A stretch of 64,000 bases of DNA, from NCBI GenBank assembly GCA_965206315.1, contig OZ242210.1, positions 434,001-498,000 of the forward strand, given 5' to 3'. Under the pieces are notes generated by a model that was not told the DNA's origin, made no database searches, and was given only the letters and a program-made list of their open reading frames with translations. How positions within the stretch are numbered: position 1 is the stretch's first letter; each line of letters opens with the position of its first letter. Source of the DNA: Bin16 sp965206315 (GTDB lineage: Bacteria > Chloroflexota > Dehalococcoidia > Lucifugimonadales > Australimonadaceae). Position numbers and translations under genes: made by a program. Positions 16,496-24,127 of the stretch are shown piece by piece.

Positions 16496-16529
16496 GCGCA
16501 CGCCTGCAGGGGCGCCTGCAGGCGTGCGC
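16496..16529. repeat. 15-bp perfect inverted repeat with 4-base loop
   Basis: Arms 16496-16510 and 16515-16529 are exact reverse complements around GGCG. It lies 65 bases upstream of the enolase-superfamily start. No T run follows on either strand, so a simple terminator is unlikely; it may be an operator or a leader hairpin. Confidence 0.6.
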
Positions 16530-16593
16530 CGGTTTGCCATTCCCGCGCAGCGCCGCTATCGTCCGTGTCCATTCCGAACCGTGAGGCGCACTC

Positions 16594-17685
16594 GTGAAGA
16601 TCACCAACGTCCAGGCCACCACCCATAACGTGCCGGTGCCCGTCCCGCTGATGGACGAGCCCGTCATGCGTCCGTTCGTCTTCTGCCAGGTCGACACCGA
16701 CGCGGGTGTAACCGGCTACGGCATCTCCGGCCCGATCCAGCGGAAGGCGGTGCGCGAGCACATCAACGCCGAACTCGGCCCGCTCGTCACCGGCATGGAC
16801 CCGATGGACACGGAGCGTATCTGGCACCTCTGCTACGTCGAGCACAACCCGCGCTCGCAGACCGGCGTCTGGTCGAGCGCGCTGAGCGCCATCGACATCG
16901 CGCTCTGGGACATCAAGGGCAAGGCGCTCGGCGTGCCCGTGTGGCGTCTGCTCGGCGGCGCGCAGCCGAACGTCCCTGCCTACATCACGTTCGGACTCCC
17001 TGAGTACACGGAGGAGCAGCTCGTGCAGGTGGCGCGCGACTTCGTCGCGCAGGGCGAGGACAAGCTGAAGATGGTGGTGGGCGTCGCGGGCGACCACCAG
17101 GGCTGGCGTGAGGACTCCGACCGTGTCCACGCCGTGCGCGACGCCATCGGCCCCGGCGTGCAGCTCTCCATGGACGCGAACTACATGTTCCAGTTCAACA
17201 ACGCGCTGAACCTCGCGAAGGCCGTCGAAGAGTGCAACGTCGAGTGGTTCGAGGAGCCGGTGTGGGGGAACGACGCCCCGCTGCTCCACGAGTTGCGGAT
17301 GCGCACCAGCATCCCGCTCTCCGCCGGACAGAACGAGGGGCATCGCTTCCGCGCCCGGGAGTTGCTCGTGCACCAATCGATCGACATCCTCCAGCCGAAC
17401 GTCGCCTACTGCGGCGGCTACACGGAGGGGATGAAGTTCGCAGCGCTGGCACAGGCGTTCAACCTGCCGATAGCGAACGGCGGCGGTTGGCCGCACCACA
17501 ACATGCACCTGCAGGCCGCCGTCCCGAACGGCTGGCGCATCGAGTACCACTACGTGATGTGGAAGTGCGGCGAGATGGTGTTCGACGGCTGTGTCGGCCC
17601 GCAGCAGGGCTGGACGGCGATGCCGGAGACGCCCGGACTCGGCCTCGAACCGAAGTGGGACGCGCTCGCCGAATGGCGCGAATGA
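16594..17685 (+). CDS. enolase superfamily protein (mandelate racemase / muconate lactonizing type)
   Basis: A 363-residue protein with an N-terminal capping domain (about 1-125) and a TIM barrel. The second-strand KxK acid-base pair is in DKLKMVVG, and metal ligands are visible in SMDAN (Asp) and WFEEPV (Glu). The third ligand position reads SAGQNEG, with Gln where GEN is usual, and the later PD-x4-GG motif reads QPNVAYCGG, with Asn for Asp. A His-rich NGGGWPHHNMHL occupies the seventh-strand catalytic position. GTG at 16594 is used because the fold begins there. It probably dehydrates or epimerises a sugar acid; the altered ligands make the reaction uncertain. Confidence 0.85.
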   Translation: MKITNVQATTHNVPVPVPLMDEPVMRPFVFCQVDTDAGVTGYGISGPIQRKAVREHINAELGPLVTGMDPMDTERIWHLCYVEHNPRSQTGVWSSALSAIDIALWDIKGKALGVPVWRLLGGAQPNVPAYITFGLPEYTEEQLVQVARDFVAQGEDKLKMVVGVAGDHQGWREDSDRVHAVRDAIGPGVQLSMDANYMFQFNNALNLAKAVEECNVEWFEEPVWGNDAPLLHELRMRTSIPLSAGQNEGHRFRARELLVHQSIDILQPNVAYCGGYTEGMKFAALAQAFNLPIANGGGWPHHNMHLQAAVPNGWRIEYHYVMWKCGEMVFDGCVGPQQGWTAMPETPGLGLEPKWDALAEWRE

Positions 17686-17691
17686 TTACGT

Positions 17692-17717
17692 CCGCTCATG
17701 GTGAGCTTGTCGAACCA
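17692..17717. repeat. dispersed intergenic repeat-like sequence
   Basis: The segment contains GGTTCGACAAGCTCACCATG when read on the minus strand. From general knowledge, very similar short sequences occur between genes in many bacterial genomes. Only one copy was seen here. Confidence 0.35.
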
Positions 17718-17733
17718 CGCCCTTCAATAGCAA

Positions 17734-17765
17734 GAGGGCCCGACTCCTTGTGGAGCCGAGCCCTC
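17734..17765 (-). terminator. terminator of the amt-glnB operon
   Basis: On the minus strand a 14-bp stem with two G-U pairs closes an ACAA loop, followed by TTGCTATT. It starts 29 bases after the glnB stop and is the strongest intrinsic-terminator candidate in this part of the window. Confidence 0.75.
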
Positions 17766-17793
17766 CAAACGGACCCTCTATCAGGCGCGGGGG

Positions 17794-18147
17794 TTAGATA
17801 GCAGCGTCGCCCCGCTCGCCCGTGCGTACCCGCACGACTTCGTTGACCGGCGAGACGAATATCTTGCCGTCGCCGATCTCGCCCTCGTCGGGCGTGCGTG
17901 CCGCCTCGATGATGGCGGCGATCACCGCCTCCTGCATGTCGTCGGTGACGACCGTGCGGACGAGCGTCTTCGGCACCGATGCACGGCTCGCCATCGCGCC
18001 GCCGCGCCCGACGAAGACCTCGACGCCGCGCTGCCGCCCCTCGCCGGTGACGTTCACGTAGTAGAAGCCCTGGCACCCGGCGTCCTGCAACGCTTCCGTT
18101 ACGCGGTGGATACGCTCCGGCCTGACTATCGCTTCTATGCTTATCAT
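17794..18147 (-). CDS. glnB: P-II family nitrogen regulator
   Basis: A 117-residue trimeric signal protein that senses 2-oxoglutarate and ATP/ADP and, next to amt, probably gates ammonium uptake. Family signatures are clear: IEAIVRPERIHRVTEALQDAG at the start, IGDGKIFVSPV and the C-terminal RTGERGDAAI. The T-loop reads GRQRGVEVFVGRGGAM, so the Tyr51 that is uridylylated in proteobacterial GlnB is missing. A four-residue insertion (PDEG) precedes IGDGKIF. It lies 85 bases downstream of amt on the same strand. It could equally be called GlnK from its context. Confidence 0.92.
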   Translation of the reverse strand: MISIEAIVRPERIHRVTEALQDAGCQGFYYVNVTGEGRQRGVEVFVGRGGAMASRASVPKTLVRTVVTDDMQEAVIAAIIEAARTPDEGEIGDGKIFVSPVNEVVRVRTGERGDAAI

Positions 18148-18173
18148 GGCTGTATCCCCTCTCCTTGTTCCTT

Positions 18174-18200
18174 GGGGGTATGCCGCCTCAGCATACCCCC
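18174..18200 (-). other. amt-glnB intergenic hairpin
   Basis: A perfect 10-bp stem (GGGGGTATGC with GCATACCCCC) with a seven-base loop sits between amt and glnB. It may set the ratio of the two products by partial termination or by stabilising the upstream mRNA. Confidence 0.5.
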
Positions 18201-18232
18201 AGGCCGTTCATCGTTGTTAGTCGGCCGCCGCG

Positions 18233-19450
18233 TTAGTCGGCGCCGTCGCTTACGTAGGCGCGCTCACCGTGAGCGGCCACGTCCAGGCCGATGCCCTCGT
18301 CTCGCTCGCTCACCCGCAGGCCGAGACCCGGGATCAGGTCGAGCACCTTCAGGATGATGAGGGATGCGACGAAGGAGTAGGCCATCGTCGCGAGAACGGC
18401 AACCACCTGTGTAACCATCTGCCCAGCATTGCCCTCGATCAGACCCTTCGTCCCGCCTATCGCGGCAACGGCGAAGATACCGGTAGCCAAGGCACCCCAG
18501 ATGCCGCCGATGCCGTGGACCGCGAAGACGTCCAGCGCATCGTCGACCCCCAGCTTCGGGCGGATCAGCACGGCGGCGTAACAGAACACGCCCGCGCCGA
18601 AACCTATGGCCAGTGCTCCCATGATACCCACGAAACCCGCTGCAGGGGTGATTGCGACGAGGCCGCCGACAGCGCCTGTCGCGACTCCTGCGGCGCTCAT
18701 GCGCTTGTTCTGGATCTGCGACAGGATGCCCCATGTGAGCGCGGCGGTTGCGGCTGCCGTGTTGGTCACAAGGAAGGCACTGACAGCAATCCCATCCGCC
18801 GCAAGGCCGGAGCCCGCGTTGAAACCGAACCAGCCGAACCAGAGGAGCGCGGCGCCGATGACGACGTACGGCACGTTGCCGGGCTCGAGGCCGGGGTCAC
18901 GCCGCTTACCGAGCAGCAGCGCTGCGGCCACGGCGGCCATGGCGGCGTTGATGTGGACGACCGTGCCGCCCGCGAAGTCGAGCGCCCCGTCGCCCACGTC
19001 ACCGATCCAGCCACCACCCCAAACCCAGTGGGCGATGGGTGCGTAGACCAGCGATACCCAGAGCACAAGGAAGACGAGGTAGGTGGTGAACTTGAACCGC
19101 TCCACCATCGCTCCTGTGATAAGGGCCGGCGTGATGATGGCGAACATCATCTGGAAGGTGGCGAACAGCATGTCGTCCGTGCCCGGACTCTCCTCATTGA
19201 CCAGCGCCACTCCGCTCAGACCGAACATCGAGAAGTCTCCGATAAAGGCGCTTCCTGGACCGAACGCCAGGCTGTGTCCCCAGAGGACCCACACGACACT
19301 CACCACTGCCATGCTCATGAAACTCAGCATGATGGTGCTGATGACGTTGCGGCTGCGGACTAAGCCCCCGTAGAAGAAGGCAAGCCCCGGCGTCATGAGC
19401 AACACCAGAGCCGATGCGGTCAGCAACCAGGCTATCGAACCACTATCCAT
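18233..19450 (-). CDS. amt: ammonium transporter
   Basis: A 405-residue Amt/MEP/Rh channel. It has about eleven membrane helices, beginning with WLLTASALVLLMTPGLAFFYGGLVRSRNV, the family signature. DFAGGTVVHINAAMAAVAAALLLG and VFAVHGIGGIWGALATGIFA carry the two pore histidines of the twin-His site. ATG at 19450 is chosen because GGGAGGAG lies seven bases upstream; the extra upstream residues of the open frame are not membrane-like. glnB follows, as is usual, so the operon makes a channel and its regulator. A palindrome in the upstream region suggests controlled expression. Confidence 0.95.
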   Translation of the reverse strand: MDSGSIAWLLTASALVLLMTPGLAFFYGGLVRSRNVISTIMLSFMSMAVVSVVWVLWGHSLAFGPGSAFIGDFSMFGLSGVALVNEESPGTDDMLFATFQMMFAIITPALITGAMVERFKFTTYLVFLVLWVSLVYAPIAHWVWGGGWIGDVGDGALDFAGGTVVHINAAMAAVAAALLLGKRRDPGLEPGNVPYVVIGAALLWFGWFGFNAGSGLAADGIAVSAFLVTNTAAATAALTWGILSQIQNKRMSAAGVATGAVGGLVAITPAAGFVGIMGALAIGFGAGVFCYAAVLIRPKLGVDDALDVFAVHGIGGIWGALATGIFAVAAIGGTKGLIEGNAGQMVTQVVAVLATMAYSFVASLIILKVLDLIPGLGLRVSERDEGIGLDVAAHGERAYVSDGAD

Positions 19451-19466
19451 AGCGGCACTCCTCCCG

Positions 19467-19539
19467 ATTCGTGATACAAGCAGTATGGAAAAGAGGTTTT
19501 GCGCCGATGTTTCTGTCGTATTACGAATCTGTAACAGAT
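19467..19539. promoter_or_regulatory. inverted repeats between amt and the AEC transporter
   Basis: The divergent region holds ATTCGTGATAC (19467-19477) and its near-perfect inverse GTATTACGAAT (19518-19528, 10 of 11), overlapping a perfect 13-base palindrome ATCTGTAACAGAT (19527-19539). This suggests an operator controlling amt. It does not fit the GlnR, TnrA or NtrC consensus well. Confidence 0.4.
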
Positions 19540-19573
19540 ACACTGCCCCGGCTTTCCCTTCTCAGGCTCCGCC

Positions 19574-20482
19574 TTGCTCAACATATTCCTCACCGTCGTA
19601 CTGCCCATCTTCATCGTTGCCGGTTCCGGCGCAGCGCTGCAGCGGGTGCGTCCCGGCTCGCTGGGCCTGCTGGGTCCCGCCGCGCTCTACATCTTCGGCC
19701 CGGCGCTCGTACTGAACGGCCTGCTCCAGACGCAGTTGCCCCTGGAGGTATCCCTGCGCATCGTCGCGGCGGCAGCCGTCACCATGTTCGCGATGGTCGC
19801 TGTCTCCTGGGTAGTGTCACGTCTGCTGCGGCTCGACAGGACAACGGAGAGCGGCTTCATGCTCGCCGGAGCATTCGGCAACTCAGGCAACATGGGCATC
19901 CCTCTCTCGTTCCTCGCGTTCGGGGACGAAGGGCTCTCCGTCGCGATCATCGTCTTCGTCGCGCACACGTCCATCAACTGGCCCGTCGGCATCTATATCG
20001 CCGCACGCGGACGCGTACATGGCTGGGCCCCGCTGCTCCAGGCGCTCAGAGCGCCGACGCTCTACGCCGTCCCCCTCGCGCTCGCGATACGCGGGTTCGA
20101 CTGGGCACTCCCGACGACGCTGGAGAGGCCGATCAGTATGCTGGCGGACGCGGCCATCCCTGCAATGTTGCTCGTGCTGGGCTATCAATTGGCGCAGGGC
20201 ATCGAACTCCGGCAGCCGGGCAGCATGACAACGGTGCTCGCTACGCGGCTCATTGCCGGAGCAGCGGTTGGCGCCGGGGTGACGGTGCTCATGGGTCTCG
20301 AAGGTGTCGTCCGCAACACCGTCGTGCTCATCGCGGCGATGCCTGCCGCCGTGTTCGTCTCCATCCTCGCAACGGAGTACCGCACGGTGCCACGCTTCGT
20401 CGCGAGCTCCGTCATCATCGGCACGTTCGCCAGCCTCGTGACCCTGACCGTGGTGATCAACCTGCTGCAGCGGTGGGACTGA
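19574..20482 (+). CDS. AEC family transporter (auxin efflux carrier type)
   Basis: A 302-residue membrane protein with about ten helices in two similar halves. The N-terminal MLNIFLTVVLPIFIVAGSGAAL and the GAFGNSGNMGIPLSFLAFG stretch are hallmark AEC features; the N-S-G-N-x-G-x-P motif marks the crossover helix. Bacterial AEC proteins export or import organic acids such as malate. The start is a TTG at 19574 with a weak ribosome site; no better start exists upstream. It is divergent from amt and 41 bases upstream of the luciferase-like gene. Confidence 0.85.
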   Translation: MLNIFLTVVLPIFIVAGSGAALQRVRPGSLGLLGPAALYIFGPALVLNGLLQTQLPLEVSLRIVAAAAVTMFAMVAVSWVVSRLLRLDRTTESGFMLAGAFGNSGNMGIPLSFLAFGDEGLSVAIIVFVAHTSINWPVGIYIAARGRVHGWAPLLQALRAPTLYAVPLALAIRGFDWALPTTLERPISMLADAAIPAMLLVLGYQLAQGIELRQPGSMTTVLATRLIAGAAVGAGVTVLMGLEGVVRNTVVLIAAMPAAVFVSILATEYRTVPRFVASSVIIGTFASLVTLTVVINLLQRWD

Positions 20483-20523
20483 CCTCGTGGAGTACCATGC
20501 AACCAACAATCGGAGGTGCGCCT

Positions 20524-21390
20524 GTGAAGATCGGTATCTCTTTCCCCACTCTCGAGCTGCACGACCCTGAAGAGATGAAGGAGTTCGCGCAGGGCGCGGA
20601 GCAGCTCGGTTTCCACCACATGACGGCGCTCGAGCACACCCTCGGCGTCCGCACGAGCGCCAGCTACACGCCGGACGTCCACATCCATGAACCCATGGTG
20701 CTGTTCGCTTTCCTCGCCGCGGCTACCCGGACGATCCAGTTCGCGAACTCGATACTCATCCTTCCGCAGCGGCAGGCCGTCGTCGTGGCGCGCCAGGCAG
20801 CGGAGATCGACGCGCTCTCTGGAGGACGCCTGCGCCTCGGCATTGGCCTCGGCAGCAACGAGGAGGAGGCCATCGGCCTCGGCACTGACTTCCACACCCG
20901 TGGGGCCCGCGTCGAGGAGCAGATCGAGGTCATGCGTTTGCTGTGGACCCAAGACGTCGTGAACTTCGAGGGGCGCTGGCACCGCATCATCGACGGCGGG
21001 CTCACGGTGCTGCCCGTGCAGCGGCCCATTCCTATCTGGATGGGCGGAGGGCACGGCAGACGACCGCTCGAGCGTATCGGGCGGCTGGCCGACGGCTGGG
21101 TTGCCGGCAGCTCCGCTCAAGGAGACGCCGAGGGGCAACTCGAGACCATCCGCAACGCATCGGAGGCTGCCGGCCGCCGGCGCGACGCCGTCCAGGTCCA
21201 GGGGCGCATGCCGCTCGTGGGGGGCGGCGCGGAAGAATGGGCCCTGGCCGCAGAGCGCTGGCGTGAACTCGACGCAACGCACCTCGCGGTCAACACGAGC
21301 CGCGGCGGGTTCACGACAGCCGCCGAGCACCTCACGCTCGCCGAGCGTTTCATGAACGAGGTAGGCAGCGACCTCGCCGACCAGCCCTGA
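20524..21390 (+). CDS. LLM class flavin-dependent oxidoreductase
   Basis: A 288-residue bacterial-luciferase-like TIM-barrel enzyme using FMN or F420. Signatures are the N-terminal KIGISFPTLELHDPEEMKEFAQGAEQLGF, ANSILILPQRQAVVVARQAAEIDALSGGRLRLGIGLG, the RVEEQIEVMRLLWT helix and PIPIWMGGG. GTG at 20524 is set by GGAGG and by the strand beta-1 sequence. It may be cotranscribed with the AEC transporter. Such FMN-dependent monooxygenases are abundant in SAR202 relatives, where they are proposed to attack recalcitrant organic matter; the substrate here is unknown. Confidence 0.88.
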   Translation: MKIGISFPTLELHDPEEMKEFAQGAEQLGFHHMTALEHTLGVRTSASYTPDVHIHEPMVLFAFLAAATRTIQFANSILILPQRQAVVVARQAAEIDALSGGRLRLGIGLGSNEEEAIGLGTDFHTRGARVEEQIEVMRLLWTQDVVNFEGRWHRIIDGGLTVLPVQRPIPIWMGGGHGRRPLERIGRLADGWVAGSSAQGDAEGQLETIRNASEAAGRRRDAVQVQGRMPLVGGGAEEWALAAERWRELDATHLAVNTSRGGFTTAAEHLTLAERFMNEVGSDLADQP

Positions 21391-21396
21391 AGCCTT

Positions 21397-21954
21397 CTAG
21401 ACGGGAGCGGCCTCCGGCAGCGCCTCGCCGTTGAGCGTGAACACGGACGTCACTTCCATGTTCTGCACCAGCGACTGTAGCGCGTAGCAGCTTGCTTCCG
21501 CCATGTCGACGAGACGGCGTATGCGCTCGGGCGGCTCGTCCGACTCCACGTTGACGGTGGTCTCAAGCCCCGCAGGCCCTCCAACGATGGTGCCCGCGAG
21601 CGCGGAGCCGTCCCGGTAGAAGCGCGTCGTCTGCTGCAGCCGCACCTTGCTGTAGGCGATGTGGGTCATCTCGCTCAACCGAGCGAGCTGGGTGAGCAGT
21701 CAGAACGCGACGCCCGCCGAGAAGTAGGCGAGCGGTGAAGGCGCGGTGTCGTCACCACCGATGCGGGTGCCCTCGTCGCAGATCATCTCGAACGTGCTGC
21801 CCGTGCCGCCGCCGGAGCGGACGCGGGCCAGCTTGCGCTGGCGCTCCAGCGTCTCCGCCTCGACCTCGATGACGATCTCGCGCCGGACGCCGTCCTGACG
21901 TGCGGCGTTCGGGACAGAATCTCCCGTTCGGACCTTCCTGACGATCTCTTCCAT
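21397..21954 (-). CDS. OsmC family protein with in-frame TGA, candidate selenoprotein
   Basis: Read through TGA at 21700-21702, this frame gives 185 residues of an OsmC-like thiol peroxidase. The first 84 residues end in GGDDTAPSPLAYFSAGVAF and continue after the TGA with LLTQLARLSEMTHIAYSKVRL, in the same frame. OsmC relatives have Cys at exactly this position (AGxxFCLxTQL-like), the peroxidatic residue. The partner Cys is kept at 156 (MAEASCYALQSL). The stop codon is therefore best read as selenocysteine 85, supported by a SECIS-like hairpin at 21667-21690. A nonsense mutation or sequencing error is the alternative. It lies 45 bases downstream of tRNA-Cys on the same strand. Confidence 0.85.
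21667..21690 (-). promoter_or_regulatory. bacterial SECIS-like hairpin
   Basis: On the minus strand CTCGCTC pairs with GAGCGAG (7 bp) around the loop GGUU, with outer C-G and A-U pairs beyond one mismatch. The loop begins 19 bases after the TGA, within the usual 16-37 base range, and loop size and GGU content resemble the E. coli fdhF element. Confidence 0.75.
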
Positions 21955-21998
21955 GAGCCGCTCCTTCCAGTGAGGTTGCGCGCTGTGATGAGTGAGAT

Positions 21999-22074
21999 TG
22001 GAGGCGACGGGCGGAATCGAACCGCCGAATAGAGGTTTTGCAGACCTCCGCCTTAACCACTTGGCTACGTCGCC
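21999..22074 (-). tRNA. tRNA-Cys (GCA)
   Basis: The minus strand folds into a complete cloverleaf: acceptor GGCGACG with CGTCGCC, anticodon stem GAGGT/ACCTC with loop CTGCAAA (anticodon GCA), T arm GGCGG-TTCGATT-CCGCC. U73 is the discriminator base expected for Cys, and the CCA end is encoded. Confidence 0.95.
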
Positions 22075-22149
22075 GTGACGTACCAGATTAGCCAGAAATG
22101 CGCACTTTCGTCAACGATAGCACGGCGCCGCTGGGAGTGGCGGGACGGT

Positions 22150-22158
22150 TGATAAAAT
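22150..22158 (+). promoter_or_regulatory. extended -10 element for a leaderless mRNA
   Basis: TGATAAAAT fits an extended -10 (TGn-TATAAT). It ends six bases before the ATG at 22165, so transcription would begin at about the start codon itself. No Shine-Dalgarno sequence is present. Confidence 0.45.
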
Positions 22159-22164
22159 ATTCCT

Positions 22165-22980
22165 ATGCCGTTACCCGCCCTACTCCTCCCCCTTGCCATC
22201 GCCGGCGGTTCAGCCGTGGCCCAGGCAGCCGCGAAGCTGAGAAGCCACGAGCGGCTCAACGCGCTGCGCGCTGAACTGGAAGAGTTGGAGTCGCATCACC
22301 GGGACGAGGTGCTCCCGCTGTACGACGAGCAGATGCATCTCTGCCACCGGCTGGGTCTGCCAGAGCCGGAGTACCCGGCTTCCCTCCAGGAGAGCGCGAC
22401 TCTCCCTGATCCGCCACCGCTGTGGCGGCGACTCCTCAGGCGTCAGAAGCGCACCGTCGCCGATGGCTCTCCGCACTCCCGTGCCTACATCATCGGACGC
22501 CAGGGAGCCGGTTTCGCCGCCGGCACCGTCTGGAAGGTGTGGTCCGCAACGATCCTCAACCTCGTGCGTCCGGTGGGAGCAAGGTTGCTGACCCTCTTCC
22601 CGGGTGCGGCTCCGGCGGTCGGAACGACCAGTTCACTGGTGTTCGGTATAAGCCTGCGGTTCGCCTTGGGCATCGTCAGCGTGGCCGCCTTCGTCGTAGC
22701 GCCGCTCCTGCTGGCGTGGGCGATCGTCCGGGAAGTCAGAAAGGTGCGGAAGGCCCGTCACGAATTGGAGGCTATCCGGGCGCGGCGGCACGAGGAACTG
22801 GCCGCCTACGCGGCACGCACACGGCTGCTGCAGAGGAATGTGCGTATGCGGGCGTACACAAGTTGCCGGGTCAGGCGCCGGGTACGGCACGCGAGCAAAC
22901 ATACTGTGCGAAGACGGCCTGGCAGTCGCGCCGCTGGCCCTTCGGGACGCCCAGCCCCTATAAATCCAGCTCAGCGCTGA
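22165..22980 (+). CDS. membrane protein with coiled-coil N-terminus, unknown function
   Basis: A 271-residue protein. An N-terminal hydrophobic segment (LPALLLPLAIAGGSAVAQAA) is followed by a charged helix (ERLNALRAELEELESHHRDEVLPLYDEQMHLCHRLGL) likely to form a coiled coil. Two membrane segments lie around 135-190 (GRQGAGFAAG nearby, then FALGIVSVAAFVVAPLLLAWAIV), and then a second basic helix (REVRKVRKARHELEAIRARRHEELAAYAARTRLLQRN). The last 50 residues are very Arg-rich. Its stop lies inside the convergent dehydrogenase gene (23-base overlap). No family was recognised, and the Arg-rich end could be a lengthened reading frame. Confidence 0.6.
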   Translation: MPLPALLLPLAIAGGSAVAQAAAKLRSHERLNALRAELEELESHHRDEVLPLYDEQMHLCHRLGLPEPEYPASLQESATLPDPPPLWRRLLRRQKRTVADGSPHSRAYIIGRQGAGFAAGTVWKVWSATILNLVRPVGARLLTLFPGAAPAVGTTSSLVFGISLRFALGIVSVAAFVVAPLLLAWAIVREVRKVRKARHELEAIRARRHEELAAYAARTRLLQRNVRMRAYTSCRVRRRVRHASKHTVRRRPGSRAAGPSGRPAPINPAQR

Positions 22981-24010
22981 CGCCGTACTCCTCGGCGAGC
23001 GCCGCGAGTTTGCCCCACGTGGCATCCTCCACGAAGATGCCTTCTTGCAGGCGGCGCTGCGTGTTCCGGTGCTCGATCTCGCCGGGATAGAGGATCTCAT
23101 CAAACCCCACCGCGCGCTTGGATGCCTTCAAGTAGCCCGCGAGTTCCGTGACCTGCTGCTTGAACTCTTCCAGCGGACGGAACGCGGCGACGTCGAACAC
23201 GGCCATGAAGCAGCCGTCGTTGTGGAACCCGCGCGGGTCGTGGCCGAAGCCGAGGCCCGTCAGCAGGCCGGAGAGTATCTCCACGACGACGGAGAGGCCG
23301 TACCCCTTGTACCCCTCGGAGCCGCCCAGTGGCAGCAGCGCGCCGCCCTGCTCGCGCATGACTCTCGGGTCCGTCACGGGGTTGCCGCTGCTGTCGACGA
23401 CCCACCCCTCGGGGATCGGGACGCCGCGCGCCGCGGCAAGGTCCACTTTGCCTGCGGCGACCGCGCTCGTGGCCATGTCAATGAACAGCGGCCCTTCCAG
23501 GTTGCTCGGCACCGCGACGCAGATCGGGTTCGTGCCGAGCCGGGGCTCGCTTCCGCCGAATGGGGCGACGTTCTTGGTCGTCCTGCCGGAGTCGGCGGTC
23601 ATCAGGCCTATCATGCCCTCACGCATGGCCATCAGCGGGTAGTCGGCGACACGGCCCACGTGGCTCTGGCGGTAGACCGTCGCGGCGGCGGAGCCCTGCT
23701 GCTTCCCCTTCTCGATGAGCAGGCTCATCGCCCGCTCGGAGACGACATAGCCGAAGCCCCAGTGGCCGTCCGCGACGAGCGTGGAGGGGGTCTCGTTGAC
23801 GATGTCGAACGGCGCGCCGGGAACGATGTGCCCGCGCTTGATGCGGTCGATGTAGGTGGGGACCTGGATGATGCCGTGGGAGTCGTGTCCCGCGAGGTTC
23901 GCGCCGATGACGTGACGGGCGATGACGCCGGCTTCCTCATCGCTTGCTCCGGCACACTGGAGCAGGCAGTCGGCTATGGTCTGCAGTCGGTCATGGGAAA
24001 CGATCGGCAT
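22958..24010 (-). CDS. Ldh family oxidoreductase (malate/L-lactate dehydrogenase type)
   Basis: A 350-residue NAD(P)-dependent dehydrogenase of the Ldh_2 family, which includes malate, ureidoglycolate, 2,3-diketogulonate and sulfolactate dehydrogenases. Signatures are ANLAGHDSHGIIQVPTYIDRI with the catalytic His, HVGRVADYPLMAMREGMIGLMTAD, and FGGSEPRLGTNPICVAVP, followed by FIDMATSAVAAGKV and LGGSEGYKGYGLSVVVEILSGLLTG. ATG at 24010 is supported by GGAGGAG just upstream. It stands alone, with tRNA genes upstream. The substrate is a 2-hydroxy acid of unknown identity. Confidence 0.88.
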   Translation of the reverse strand: MPIVSHDRLQTIADCLLQCAGASDEEAGVIARHVIGANLAGHDSHGIIQVPTYIDRIKRGHIVPGAPFDIVNETPSTLVADGHWGFGYVVSERAMSLLIEKGKQQGSAAATVYRQSHVGRVADYPLMAMREGMIGLMTADSGRTTKNVAPFGGSEPRLGTNPICVAVPSNLEGPLFIDMATSAVAAGKVDLAAARGVPIPEGWVVDSSGNPVTDPRVMREQGGALLPLGGSEGYKGYGLSVVVEILSGLLTGLGFGHDPRGFHNDGCFMAVFDVAAFRPLEEFKQQVTELAGYLKASKRAVGFDEILYPGEIEHRNTQRRLQEGIFVEDATWGKLAALAEEYGVSAELDL

Positions 24011-24127
24011 GGCTCCTCCGTGGGTGTGGGCGTGCGGAGGGGATTGTACCGCCAACGTGCAGGGGCGCGCCGTGCATGAAGAGAAGCCCCGGCGGATTGC
24101 CAGGGCTTCCTCGTCAGATGCCGTAGT

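Noticed and set aside
21397..21678. A separate small protein starting at the TTG 21678
   Set aside because: It is in frame with the preceding open frame and begins in the middle of the OsmC fold; one protein read through TGA fits much better.
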